From contig JANPJM010000029.1 of NCBI GenBank assembly GCA_031425525.1, positions 1 through 64,000 of the forward strand: a stretch of 64,000 bases of DNA, given 5' to 3'. The position numbers were made by a program, and so were the translations under genes. Each line of letters opens with the position of its first letter. Positions within the stretch are counted from its first letter, which is position 1. Positions 1 to 7,666 of the stretch are shown piece by piece. A model generated the notes under the pieces. That model made no database searches. It saw only the letters and a program-made list of their open reading frames with translations, and was not told the origin of the DNA. The DNA is from JANNMJ01 sp031425525. GTDB taxonomy: Bacteria > Bacteroidota > Bacteroidia > Cytophagales > Hymenobacteraceae.

Positions 1-140
1 GGCGCCCCCCACTCTTTTTTTTATCTTTTTCACCCCCCCTCTGGTTGGGGGGGGGTGGTGGGGGGGGTGGGGGGGGCCAAAGTAAAAAAAACAATGCGCC
101 CCCTCCGACCCTCCCACCCCCCGACCCTCCCACCCTCCCC
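1..140. other. G/C-homopolymer-rich leader upstream of rimK
   Basis: This stretch has alternating runs of C and G (a G-rich block at about 46-77) and then two near-identical C-rich 16-mers (around 106-138) ending directly at the rimK ATG. No gene is supported. The G-runs could form a quadruplex or slip on replication, but that is inference from composition only. Confidence 0.6.
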
Positions 141-1049
141 ATGAAAATCGCCATCCTCTCCCGCGACCCAAAGCTTTACTCCACCCGCCGCCTCGTGGAA
201 GCGGTGCAGGCGCACGGGCACGCGGCCGTCGTCATCGACCATCTGCGCTGCGACCTGGTCATCGAGCAGGGCCAGCCCGGCATCATTCACCGGGGCGCCC
301 TGCTGACGGGGATCGACGCCGTAATCCCGCGCATCGGCGCGTCGGCCACGTTTTACGGCACCGCCGTGGTGCGCCAATTTGAGATGATGAAGGTGCCGGC
401 GGCCGTCGATTCGCAAGCCATTTTGCGCTCGCGCGACAAGCTCCGCGCGATGCAACTGCTGGCGCGCGCCGGCGTGGGGCTGCCGCGCACGGTATTCACC
501 AATTACTCCAAAGAAGCCCGCGAACTGGTGCGGCAGGCGGGCGGGGCGCCGGTCATCATCAAGCTGTTGGAGGGCACGCAGGGCCTGGGCGTAGTGCTGG
601 CCGAAACGGAACAGGCGGCCACCTCAGTCATCGAGGCGTTCCATAACCTGAAGGCGCGCTTTATCGTGCAGGAATTCATTGCCGAGAGCGCCGGAGCCGA
701 TCTGCGCGCCTTCGTGGTGGGCGGCGAGGTGGTGGGCGCGATGAAACGCCAGGGCCGCGAGGGTGAATTTCGGTCGAATCTGCACCGGGGCGGCACGGGT
801 ACGCTGGTGAAACTGACCGCCAAAGAGCGTAAAGCGGCTCTAACCGCCGCCGCCGCCCTCGATCTGGCGGTTGCGGGCGTCGATATGCTCCAAAGTGAGC
901 GCGGGCCACTGGTCATCGAAGTAAACTCGTCGCCGGGCCTCGAAGGCATCGAGCGCGCCACCGGAACCGATGTAGCGGGGCGCATCGTGGCGCACGTGGA
1001 GATGCTGGTGCGCGGCCGGAAAAAGCGGCCGAAACCGGCGAAGGCGTAG
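141..1049 (+). CDS. rimK: RimK-family ATP-grasp alpha-L-glutamate ligase
   Basis: This 302-residue ATP-grasp ligase is close to the 300 residues of E. coli RimK, which adds glutamates to the C-terminus of ribosomal protein S6. The open frame extends upstream to 45 through glycine- and proline-rich low-complexity sequence, so I start at the ATG at 141, giving MKIAILSRDPKLYS. The central ATP-grasp region includes VIIKLLEGTQGLGVVLAE, and the C-terminal metal/ATP-binding motif EVNSSPGLEGIE lies near residues 258-269. Both are typical of RimK. The gene is followed by a palindromic element and then uvrA on the same strand. Other substrates, such as coenzyme F420 or small peptides, cannot be excluded from sequence; the family call is secure. 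Confidence 0.9.
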   Translation: MKIAILSRDPKLYSTRRLVEAVQAHGHAAVVIDHLRCDLVIEQGQPGIIHRGALLTGIDAVIPRIGASATFYGTAVVRQFEMMKVPAAVDSQAILRSRDKLRAMQLLARAGVGLPRTVFTNYSKEARELVRQAGGAPVIIKLLEGTQGLGVVLAETEQAATSVIEAFHNLKARFIVQEFIAESAGADLRAFVVGGEVVGAMKRQGREGEFRSNLHRGGTGTLVKLTAKERKAALTAAAALDLAVAGVDMLQSERGPLVIEVNSSPGLEGIERATGTDVAGRIVAHVEMLVRGRKKRPKPAKA

Positions 1050-1052
1050 GCG

Positions 1053-1203
1053 CCCTGGGGTAGCAACGCCGTTGGCGTAGCAACCCCAGGCTGTGGGATG
1101 GAACCCCTTCAGGGTTCACGAGCCCCACCATTGTGCGAACCCTGAAAGGGTTCTATATCTGCAGCCCAAGGTTGCTATCCCGAAGGGATTGCTACCCTGG
1201 GTG
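1053..1203. repeat. Nested palindromic intergenic element (TAGCAACCCC family)
   Basis: Outer arms at about 1053-1097 and 1161-1203 are imperfect inverted copies that share GTAGCAA, TAGCAA and GGCTG blocks. Each arm is itself nearly palindromic. Inner arms GAACCCCTTCAGGGTTC (1101-1117) and GAACCCTGAAAGGGTTC (1137-1153) form two further small palindromes. The layout is a palindrome made of palindromes, like the element at 21911-22079 but with different sequence. It could fold as RNA between rimK and uvrA. Confidence 0.8.
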
Positions 1204-1253
1204 ACGCGCGGCGCCGGCCGGCCCCGCACCTATTTCTCCTTTCGGCCGTTCCG

Positions 1254-1261
1254 TACCTTTG
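1254..1261 (+). promoter_or_regulatory. Bacteroidota -7 box upstream of uvrA
   Basis: TACCTTTG matches the Bacteroidota sigma-A -7 consensus TAnnTTTG and lies 39 bases before the chosen uvrA ATG at 1301. No clear TTG -33 element is seen at the usual spacing. Its position also argues against the upstream start at 1259, which overlaps the box. Confidence 0.5.
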
Positions 1262-1300
1262 CCGACTGCCCACCGCCGACCTACTGCCGACCCCAACCTG

Positions 1301-4300
1301 ATGGCCAAAAAGCCCACGCCCACCACGCTTCCCACGCCCGACATCGCCGCGCCCGACGCCGCCGCCGACGCCCTCGACCATCTCGACCCGCGCCAGTTCA
1401 TCATCATCAAGAATGCGCGGGTGCATAACCTGCAAAATCTGAGCGTGGCGCTGCCGCGCAACCATTTCGTGGTGGTCACGGGGTTGAGCGGCTCGGGGAA
1501 ATCGAGCCTGGCGTTCGATACGCTGTACGCCGAAGGGCAGCGGATGTACGTGGAGAGCCTCAGCTCCTACGCCCGGCAGTTTTTGGGGCGGATGGACAAA
1601 CCCGACGTGGACTACATCCGGGGCATTTCGCCGGCCATCGCCATCGAGCAGAAGGTGAGCGTGCGTAACAACCGCTCGACGGTCGGCACCAACACCGAGA
1701 TCTACGATTACCTCAAGCTGCTCTTCGCGCGCATCGGCCATACTTACTCGCCCATCAGCGGCGAGGAGGTGCGGAAGGATACCGTCGATGACGTGGTAGG
1801 GTGGCTGCGCACGCTGCCGGCCGGTACGCGGGCCTTCATTTCGGCGCCGCTGCCGGAGGCCGAAGCCGCGCGCACGCTGCTCCAAGAACTGGATTTGCTC
1901 CTCAAAAAAGGCTTCGCGCGGGTGTTGGTATCAGCGGAAGTGCGCTTCATCGAAGACCTGCTGGCCGATCCCGAAACCAACCTTCTGGGTCGCGAAGACG
2001 TGCGCGTCCTCATCGACCGCGCCGTGCTGGAACCCGCCGACGACGACCAGCAATTCCGCCTCGCCGATTCGGTGCAGACCGCGTTTTTCGAGGGTCACGG
2101 CGAGTGTGAGGTACATGTCTCCTCACCTCCCTCTCCCACGCCTCACCCGCCAACCCCCTCCCCTCCGCCTCACCCCCCAACCCCCTCTCCTAACGGAGAG
2201 GGGGAGCCTGTTCGTGAGCAAAGCGCAAGTAGTCTTCCCTCTCCTTTAGGAGAGGGGCCGGGGGTGAGGCTTTTTTCCGACCGCTTCGAGCGCGACGGCC
2301 TCACATTCGAGGAGCCGTCGGTCAATTTCTTTTCGTTCAACAATCCGTTCGGCGCGTGCCAGACGTGCGAAGGGTTCGGCTCCGTATTGGGCCTCGACCC
2401 CGACCTCATCATTCCCGACAAGACGCTGAGCGTGTTTGAGGGCGCCGTGGCGCCGTGGCGCACCGAAAAACAGGGCGAGTGGTTGGCGCCGCTGCTGAAG
2501 CACGGCATCAAGTTCGATTTCCCGATTCACCGGCCTTTTCAGGATTTAAGCGAAGCCGAACAGCAACTGCTCTGGACCGGCAACAAGTATTTCGGCGGGC
2601 TCGATGCCTATTTCAAATGGGTGCAGGAGCAGAGCCATAAAATCCAGTACCGGGTATTGTTGAGCCGCTACCGGGGTCGCACCGTGTGCCCCGATTGCCG
2701 GGGTACCCGCCTGCGCAAAGACGCGCAATACGTGAAAATTACCGGTCCGAACGGCCCGTTCAGCATCACCGATCTGGTGCTGATGCCCGTGGGCGACGCC
2801 AAAACGCTGATGGACAATCTGGCGCTCCCGACCGGCGAGGCGGCCGTCGCCGAGCGGCTGCTCACGGAGGTGCGCAACCGCCTGGGCTACCTCACGCGCG
2901 TGGGCCTGGGCTACCTGACGCTCAACCGGTTGAGTAACACGCTGAGCGGCGGCGAAAGTCAGCGGATTGCGCTGGCTACGTCGCTGGGGTCGGCGTTGGT
3001 GGGGTCGATGTACATCCTGGATGAGCCGAGCATCGGGCTGCACCCGCACGACACCGACCAGCTCATCGGCGTCCTGCGGTCGTTGCAGGCGCTGGGCAAC
3101 ACGGTCATCGTGGTCGAACACGAAGACAAGATGATGCGCGCCGCCGACCAGATTCTCGATATTGGGCCGGAAGCCGGTTCGGGCGGCGGCAAGCTGCTGT
3201 TTCAGGGCTCCTACGATGATCTGGCCAAGGCACCCACCTGGACCGGCCGCTACCTGTCGGGCGAGTTGCAAGTGGCTGCCGTGCGCCCGCCGCGCCCGTG
3301 GCGCAATGCAATTGAAGTAGTCGGGGCGCGCGAAAACAACCTGAAAAACCTGACCGTCAAGTTTCCGCTCGGCATCATGACGGTGGTCACGGGCGTATCG
3401 GGCTCCGGCAAAAGCACCCTCGTGAAGCGGGTGCTGGCGCCGGCCTTGGCCCGCCACCTGGGCGCGGGCGGCGGCGAAAGCATGGGCAAGCACGACAAGA
3501 TCCAGGGCGATCTGGGCAAGGTGCGGCACGTCGAGTTCGTCGATCAGAACCCCATCGGCAAGTCGTCGCGCTCCAACCCCGTCACGTACGTGAAGGCCTA
3601 CGACGCCATCCGGCAGCTCTACGCCGACCAGCCGCTCGCCAAAGCGCGCTCGTTCAAGCCCGCCCATTTCTCGTTCAACGTGGAAGGCGGGCGCTGCGAA
3701 ACCTGCCAGGGCGAAGGCCAGGTGAAGGTGGAAATGCAGTTTATGGCCGATCTCTGGCTGCAATGCGAAAGCTGCCACGGCCGCCGGTTCAAGCAGGATA
3801 TTCTCGACATCAAGTACCACGACCTCGACGTGTCGGAGGTGCTGGAACTGACCGTCGACGACGCTCTCGCGTTCTTCCACGACCAGCCGAAACTCATCGA
3901 GAAAATGAAGCCCTTGCAGGATGTCGGCCTCGGCTACATCCGCCTCGGCCAAAGCTCGGCCACGCTCTCCGGCGGCGAAGCGCAGCGCGTCAAGCTCGCC
4001 TCGTTCCTGACGCGCGGCGCCGCGCCGTTCACCGAAGACGTGCTGTTCGTCTTCGATGAACCCAGCACCGGTCTGCACTTTCACGACATCAATAAGCTCC
4101 TCACGGCCCTCAACGCGCTCGTCGATAACGGCAATTCGGTACTCATCATCGAACACAACACCGACATCATAAAGGCCGCCGATTGGGTGATCGACCTCGG
4201 CCCCGAAGGCGGCCTCAACGGCGGCCACCTGCTGTTTGAAGGCACGCCAGCGGAACTAGCGAAGCTGGGCGATGCGAACCTGACGGCGAAGTATTTGGTG

Positions 4301-4306
4301 GTGTAG
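1301..4306 (+). CDS. uvrA: Excinuclease ABC subunit UvrA with in-frame repeat insertion
   Basis: UvrA is the damage-recognition ATPase of nucleotide excision repair. Visible in order: Walker A GLSGSGKSS (about residue 61), zinc motifs CQTC (about 353) and CPDC (about 463), signature LSGGESQR (about 548) and LDEPSIGLHP, second Walker A GVSGSGKST (about 697), zinc motifs CETC and CESC (about 800-826), LSGGEAQR (about 889) and FDEPSTGLH. At 1001 residues it is longer than usual. The excess is a Pro/Ser/Gly-rich stretch at about residues 274-323, encoded by a palindromic repeat, directly before the conserved FSFNNPFGACQTC segment. Start is the ATG at 1301 (MAKKPT), downstream of a -7 box. Bacteroidota often carry more than one UvrA paralogue, and I cannot say which this is. 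Confidence 0.95.
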   Translation: MAKKPTPTTLPTPDIAAPDAAADALDHLDPRQFIIIKNARVHNLQNLSVALPRNHFVVVTGLSGSGKSSLAFDTLYAEGQRMYVESLSSYARQFLGRMDKPDVDYIRGISPAIAIEQKVSVRNNRSTVGTNTEIYDYLKLLFARIGHTYSPISGEEVRKDTVDDVVGWLRTLPAGTRAFISAPLPEAEAARTLLQELDLLLKKGFARVLVSAEVRFIEDLLADPETNLLGREDVRVLIDRAVLEPADDDQQFRLADSVQTAFFEGHGECEVHVSSPPSPTPHPPTPSPPPHPPTPSPNGEGEPVREQSASSLPSPLGEGPGVRLFSDRFERDGLTFEEPSVNFFSFNNPFGACQTCEGFGSVLGLDPDLIIPDKTLSVFEGAVAPWRTEKQGEWLAPLLKHGIKFDFPIHRPFQDLSEAEQQLLWTGNKYFGGLDAYFKWVQEQSHKIQYRVLLSRYRGRTVCPDCRGTRLRKDAQYVKITGPNGPFSITDLVLMPVGDAKTLMDNLALPTGEAAVAERLLTEVRNRLGYLTRVGLGYLTLNRLSNTLSGGESQRIALATSLGSALVGSMYILDEPSIGLHPHDTDQLIGVLRSLQALGNTVIVVEHEDKMMRAADQILDIGPEAGSGGGKLLFQGSYDDLAKAPTWTGRYLSGELQVAAVRPPRPWRNAIEVVGARENNLKNLTVKFPLGIMTVVTGVSGSGKSTLVKRVLAPALARHLGAGGGESMGKHDKIQGDLGKVRHVEFVDQNPIGKSSRSNPVTYVKAYDAIRQLYADQPLAKARSFKPAHFSFNVEGGRCETCQGEGQVKVEMQFMADLWLQCESCHGRRFKQDILDIKYHDLDVSEVLELTVDDALAFFHDQPKLIEKMKPLQDVGLGYIRLGQSSATLSGGEAQRVKLASFLTRGAAPFTEDVLFVFDEPSTGLHFHDINKLLTALNALVDNGNSVLIIEHNTDIIKAADWVIDLGPEGGLNGGHLLFEGTPAELAKLGDANLTAKYLVV
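2120..2270. repeat. Palindromic repeat inserted inside uvrA
   Basis: Arms at about 2167-2193 and 2246-2270 are near-perfect inverted copies (GCCTCACCCCC...CTCTCCTAA and its complement). Each contains a smaller hairpin of the CTCTCCTAACGGAGAG type. A diverged partial direct copy of the left arm precedes it (about 2140-2166). The whole segment is read through in frame as proline/serine-rich peptide within UvrA. Such CCCTCTCC...GGAGAGGG elements are normally intergenic. Confidence 0.85.
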
Positions 4307-4344
4307 AGCGGCTATTCAACCGTCACTATACAAATACCCAAGCT

Positions 4345-4463
4345 TTGTCATTGCGAGGAGGCTTTGCGACGAAGTAATCTCGCGTGAGAGCGGCCACCGC
4401 TGAAGGGCACCGAGCAAACGAGGATTGCCACGTCGTCGCAGAGCCTCCTCCTCGCAATGACAA
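4345..4463. repeat. Palindromic element, TGTCATTGCGAGGAGG family, copy 1
   Basis: The left end TTGTCATTGCGAGGAGGC is mirrored by the right end GCCTCCTCCTCGCAATGACAA. Inner GCGACGAAG and CGTCGTCGC blocks are also complementary. No ORF fits inside. It resembles a MITE or REP-type non-autonomous element. Copies occur at 4474, 12685 and 52505, with a fragment at 44096. Confidence 0.85.
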
Positions 4464-4473
4464 ACTCGTTGTT

Positions 4474-4606
4474 CTGTCATTGCGAGGAGGCTTTGCGACG
4501 AAGCAATCTCGCAGTAGAGCAGCACGATAGAATGGCCCTCAACCGTCGCGCCGCGCACGATGCGAGATAGCCACGTCGTCGCAAAGCCTCCTCCTCGCAA
4601 TGACAA
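4474..4606. repeat. Palindromic element, TGTCATTGCGAGGAGG family, copy 2
   Basis: A second copy in the same orientation starts 10 bases after copy 1. The termini match copy 1 (TGTCATTGCGAGGAGGCTTT and complement), while the centre differs. The pair fills most of the gap between uvrA and the convergent VOC gene. Confidence 0.85.
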
Positions 4607-4666
4607 ATGGGTGGTTTGCTTCCGAGGTAGTGCTTAAACGCATCGGCAAGGCGGCCTCCGAACGTC

Positions 4667-5023
4667 TCATACACCCTGCCCAAACGTCAGCAGATTATTG
4701 TCCGGGTCGAGGATCGAAAACTCTTTTTGCCCCCACGGTTTGAGTTGCAACTGTCCCGCCGGGTGGATTGTCACGCCCTGATCGAGCAACGACTGATACA
4801 GCGCGTCGATGTCGTCGGTGCGGATGTACACCTGCCCATAATTTTCAGCCGGGTCAAGCGCCTTGAACCCGAAAAAATGAAGCTGCACGGCATCCCGTTG
4901 CAGCATCAGATACTCGTCGTAATCAGCGCCGCCCCACACCTGAAAGCCCAGTTGGATCAGGTAAAAATCTTTGGTGATGGCTTTGTCGCGCATCGGTAGC
5001 TTGGGGTTGATGTTGGTCAGCAT
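4667..5023 (-). CDS. VOC-superfamily (glyoxalase/bleomycin-resistance-like) protein
   Basis: This 118-residue single-domain VOC protein begins MLTNINPKLPMRDKAITKDF, the paired beta-alpha-beta-beta start of glyoxalase/bleomycin-resistance proteins. QLHFFGF in the middle and FSILDPDNNLLTFGQ at the C-terminus supply the usual metal- or ligand-binding segments, although the exact metal ligands are not certain here. Family members are small-molecule binding proteins or metalloenzymes; the substrate cannot be assigned. It converges on uvrA with two palindromic elements between them. Upstream (5024 onward) there is no partner gene. The family call is good, the function open. Confidence 0.8.
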   Translation of the reverse strand: MLTNINPKLPMRDKAITKDFYLIQLGFQVWGGADYDEYLMLQRDAVQLHFFGFKALDPAENYGQVYIRTDDIDALYQSLLDQGVTIHPAGQLQLKPWGQKEFSILDPDNNLLTFGQGV

Positions 5024-5461
5024 CTGGCGTGGGTTGGAGCAGGGTAGGGGAAAGGCCGGGCAGCGGCAGCAAGCCGCAGAGCGCCGACACGCGCGACAGG
5101 TTGCTTATTGCAACCGAAGGCGAAGGACGCGCTGTCGGAACTGGCCAATCGCGTTCAGCGACCGACTTTCCCCTGACTACTGCTGAGTCCTCGTATTCAA
5201 CCGGCGCTAAACCCAAAAGCCAGCAAGAGGAGGCTCCTTGTTGGTTTTTGGGTTGTATAAGCCTAACGGTTTGGGTATCGCCGAAGGTGGGGGTTTAGAT
5301 AAGCACTAAAGTTCAAATTTAGCACAAAAGCTAATCTGATTCACAAAGTATTGATAAATGACATTGTTTTCTTGAAAATCTAATAAACTCACATAAGCTT
5401 TTGCATTTATTTTAGATTGCAAAAAAGAAAAAACGAAAAGAAAAAGAAATGAATTTTAAAA
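5024..5461. other. Intergenic region with composition switch and hairpin
   Basis: No gene is supported. GC falls sharply at about 5290-5300, where the AT-rich island starts. A compound inverted structure spans 5206-5298. The inner arms AACCCAAAAGCCAGCAAG (5210-5227) and CTTGTTGGTTTTTGGGTT (5237-5254) pair with a few G-U. The outer arms CTAAACCC and GGGTTTAG lie at 5207-5214 and 5290-5297. It sits at the 3' side of the island gene and may mark the island edge or act as a terminator. Confidence 0.5.
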
Positions 5462-7522
5462 TCAATCGAAAGGTCCAGTAATATCATTATCAGTTGGAAT
5501 GTAATAGCTAATGTTTTTTATTACAGATTCAGTAATAACCCCAGGCTTAAAATCACCAACTGGCCTATGAAAAGTAATCATTTCCAAATCCATAATTTTA
5601 TAAGTAAATTCTCTGGCAGCATAATCAATCAATGTACAAAACAATGTATATTTATACTCAACATAAACATGAAACAATGAAAGCTCTCCAAAATTTAAAT
5701 TGCCATGAACTTTTGGTATGTATTCTAAAATTGCATGTTCAATACTATTATTATTGTCATACTCACTATTCCATAAAACGAAGTCCTGTTGTGGCCCATT
5801 ATAAAATTCTGTTTTTTTATTTCCCTCTAATAAAGGCCTATTTTGTTTATAATCTAATGAATCGTGCAATTTAACTATTTGAACTTTTTGCCATCTTTTT
5901 TTTGACTCAAATCTTAAAAGCACAACTAGATATTCATCATAGCCAATCCACTTCATTAAATCAACTTTCCTTTGACTCGGAACTGTACTTAACAAGTTTT
6001 CCATAACCGCATCACTCAAGCCGTCATAATCTGGGGAATATGCATAATATTTATTATTAATACTATTGATATATAATACATTAACTGGGATCAACTGCGT
6101 TAAGCCCCCAATTAATTTTGTAGAATAATTCGGTATTTCAAAACTTAACTCATCTGTGTTTATTTTACAATTCTCATGTCTTACGGCAAGATCATGTAAT
6201 TGACCTTTAACTGTTTCAATAATATTCTCATACCGACTAACATATGAATTTCTATTTTCTTCTCCACCCAATAACGCGTAAAAAGGATTAATCCTATCTT
6301 TAATTTTTTTATACAAATCTAAATGATAAGATAACTCAGAATGCATCGACTTTAGTTTTTCCATTTTTTGCATTCTTTTATAATCCCAAGGTATTTCAGC
6401 AATTTCAGTTAAACCAAATATTCTCATATCTGCAACAGCACATTCATAAGGGATTGCATTTTTTTCATCAAAGTGGCTTAAATTATTTTTTATTAGTTCA
6501 TTTATATATTCAATTGCATTGAGGTTATTTTTTAAATTAGGTAAAATAATATCTTTTAAACCGGGCAGTCCTTCTCCGCCAACTGTAAAAGCACTCAACT
6601 CAATTCTATCAGAATTGCTATCCCTTGTAATTTCCTCGTTTATTGTTTGTTTTGCTTTTATTGAAGCACCACCATAACCACCACTTGCGGAAAAAGTACT
6701 CGAAACCACAGATTTAAACTTTTTACTTACATTCCTTATGGTTATTAATATAGAAATGGAATTCATTCTTTTTTCCTTAATAATAAATCTCGAACCATGA
6801 ACTCTTATAAACTCTTGTTGATTTGTATTCTTCAATAATTCTGCCGCTGGTACTAGTGACGCCCCCTCTTTCATTTCAAACCATCCATAATCAGCATATG
6901 CGTGTATTAAAACGTTAACATTATTTTCAGTAAAAGACTCACTTATTGATTTACTATTTTCTGCACTTACCGATGCTTTGATATATGAAGCATCTATACT
7001 TGTGTCTATTTTTGTAACCCTTGTAAAGGTTTCGTAATTAGATATATATAAAATGGCCGACTCCGCCATAATTGGTGCTTTACCCGCCCAAATTTCGTCA
7101 TAGTCGATTGCTCTCAGTTTATTACTCGTAAGGTTTGCAGGATCAAAACCTGAGCCTAAAACAATTCCCTCTTTTATAAACCTATCATAGAAAATAGGTT
7201 CTATATCAGAAGTTCTATAGGCCATAGTAGAAAATATTTCTCCTAACTCACTTGTATGTCTTAGGATTTGAGAAAAACCATTTTCAAATAATTGAAAATA
7301 ATCACCACTAACTACCAATAGTGCAGTTTCCTCGCAATTGTCAGGGGAGCCGCCATCACTTCTGTGACATATTAATGCTGTTTCATCGTTGAATACAACT
7401 TCTGCTTTATCTTTTGGCTGAATTTCTGTGTATGTTTCGCCAATGCCTTGTGTCCAATCTAGTGTTAGATTTATCACTTTTTCAGTCATATTTTCAAAGA
7501 CTACGAAATTTAAAATTTTCAT
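5462..7522 (-). CDS. Putative MACPF/CDC-like pore-forming protein (AT-rich island gene)
   Basis: This 686-residue protein has about one-third GC against about 63% around it, so it looks recently acquired. I do not recognise it at full length, but residues about 120-320 have the layout of a MACPF/cholesterol-dependent-cytolysin domain. LGSGFD sits at 122-127. A Ser/Ala/Asn-rich membrane-hairpin-like segment follows at about 179-205. HGSRFI (242-247) is at the place of the family [YW]-G-[TS]-H-[FY] signature. A second Ser/Gly/Ala-rich segment (about 271-300) then leads to VGGEG (314-318). The GG normally found soon after the signature is absent. No signal peptide is seen. The C-terminal half (about 400-686) is beta-rich and unassigned. 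It lies downstream of, and co-oriented with, the recombinase. The MACPF call is inference from motif order. Confidence 0.5.
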   Translation of the reverse strand: MKILNFVVFENMTEKVINLTLDWTQGIGETYTEIQPKDKAEVVFNDETALICHRSDGGSPDNCEETALLVVSGDYFQLFENGFSQILRHTSELGEIFSTMAYRTSDIEPIFYDRFIKEGIVLGSGFDPANLTSNKLRAIDYDEIWAGKAPIMAESAILYISNYETFTRVTKIDTSIDASYIKASVSAENSKSISESFTENNVNVLIHAYADYGWFEMKEGASLVPAAELLKNTNQQEFIRVHGSRFIIKEKRMNSISILITIRNVSKKFKSVVSSTFSASGGYGGASIKAKQTINEEITRDSNSDRIELSAFTVGGEGLPGLKDIILPNLKNNLNAIEYINELIKNNLSHFDEKNAIPYECAVADMRIFGLTEIAEIPWDYKRMQKMEKLKSMHSELSYHLDLYKKIKDRINPFYALLGGEENRNSYVSRYENIIETVKGQLHDLAVRHENCKINTDELSFEIPNYSTKLIGGLTQLIPVNVLYINSINNKYYAYSPDYDGLSDAVMENLLSTVPSQRKVDLMKWIGYDEYLVVLLRFESKKRWQKVQIVKLHDSLDYKQNRPLLEGNKKTEFYNGPQQDFVLWNSEYDNNNSIEHAILEYIPKVHGNLNFGELSLFHVYVEYKYTLFCTLIDYAAREFTYKIMDLEMITFHRPVGDFKPGVITESVIKNISYYIPTDNDITGPFD

Positions 7523-7542
7523 AACAAATAAATTTTATTTTA

Positions 7543-7660
7543 TTGCCGCCAACATCCGTGTTGCCGCAATGCAACAGTACCACCACTTGCGGCAACCTGC
7601 CAATGGTACGTAGTTACAGTTGCGGCAACACAGCCAAAATGGGTGAGTTGCCGCAACTGA
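7543..7660. repeat. Four 11-bp GTTGCCGCAAC-type sites in inverted pairs
   Basis: Sites: GTTGCCGCAAT at 7560-7570, CTTGCGGCAAC at 7586-7596, GTTGCGGCAAC at 7619-7629 and GTTGCCGCAAC at 7647-7657. Sites 1 and 2 face each other, as do 3 and 4, with 15 and 17 bases between arms. A weaker match (ATTGCCGCCAAC) lies at 7543. The cluster separates the recombinase stop (7667) from the cargo start (7522). It could be the recombinase binding/crossover region or an operator for the cargo gene. I saw no other copies in the window. Confidence 0.7.
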
Positions 7661-7666
7661 AGCGGG

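Noticed and set aside
2546..4228. 560-codon minus-strand open frame opposite uvrA
   Set aside because: It mirrors uvrA codons and has no domain; typical antisense shadow in GC-rich DNA.
5024..5461. Remaining part of a disrupted ssb at the left edge of the island
   Set aside because: I read the frames here and found neither OB-fold continuation nor an acidic DDDLPF-type tail.
7543..7660. Classical integron attC site
   Set aside because: The arms do not contain RYYYAAC/GTTRRRY cores at the proper places and the recombinase lacks an obvious IntI-specific insert; only a loose resemblance remains.
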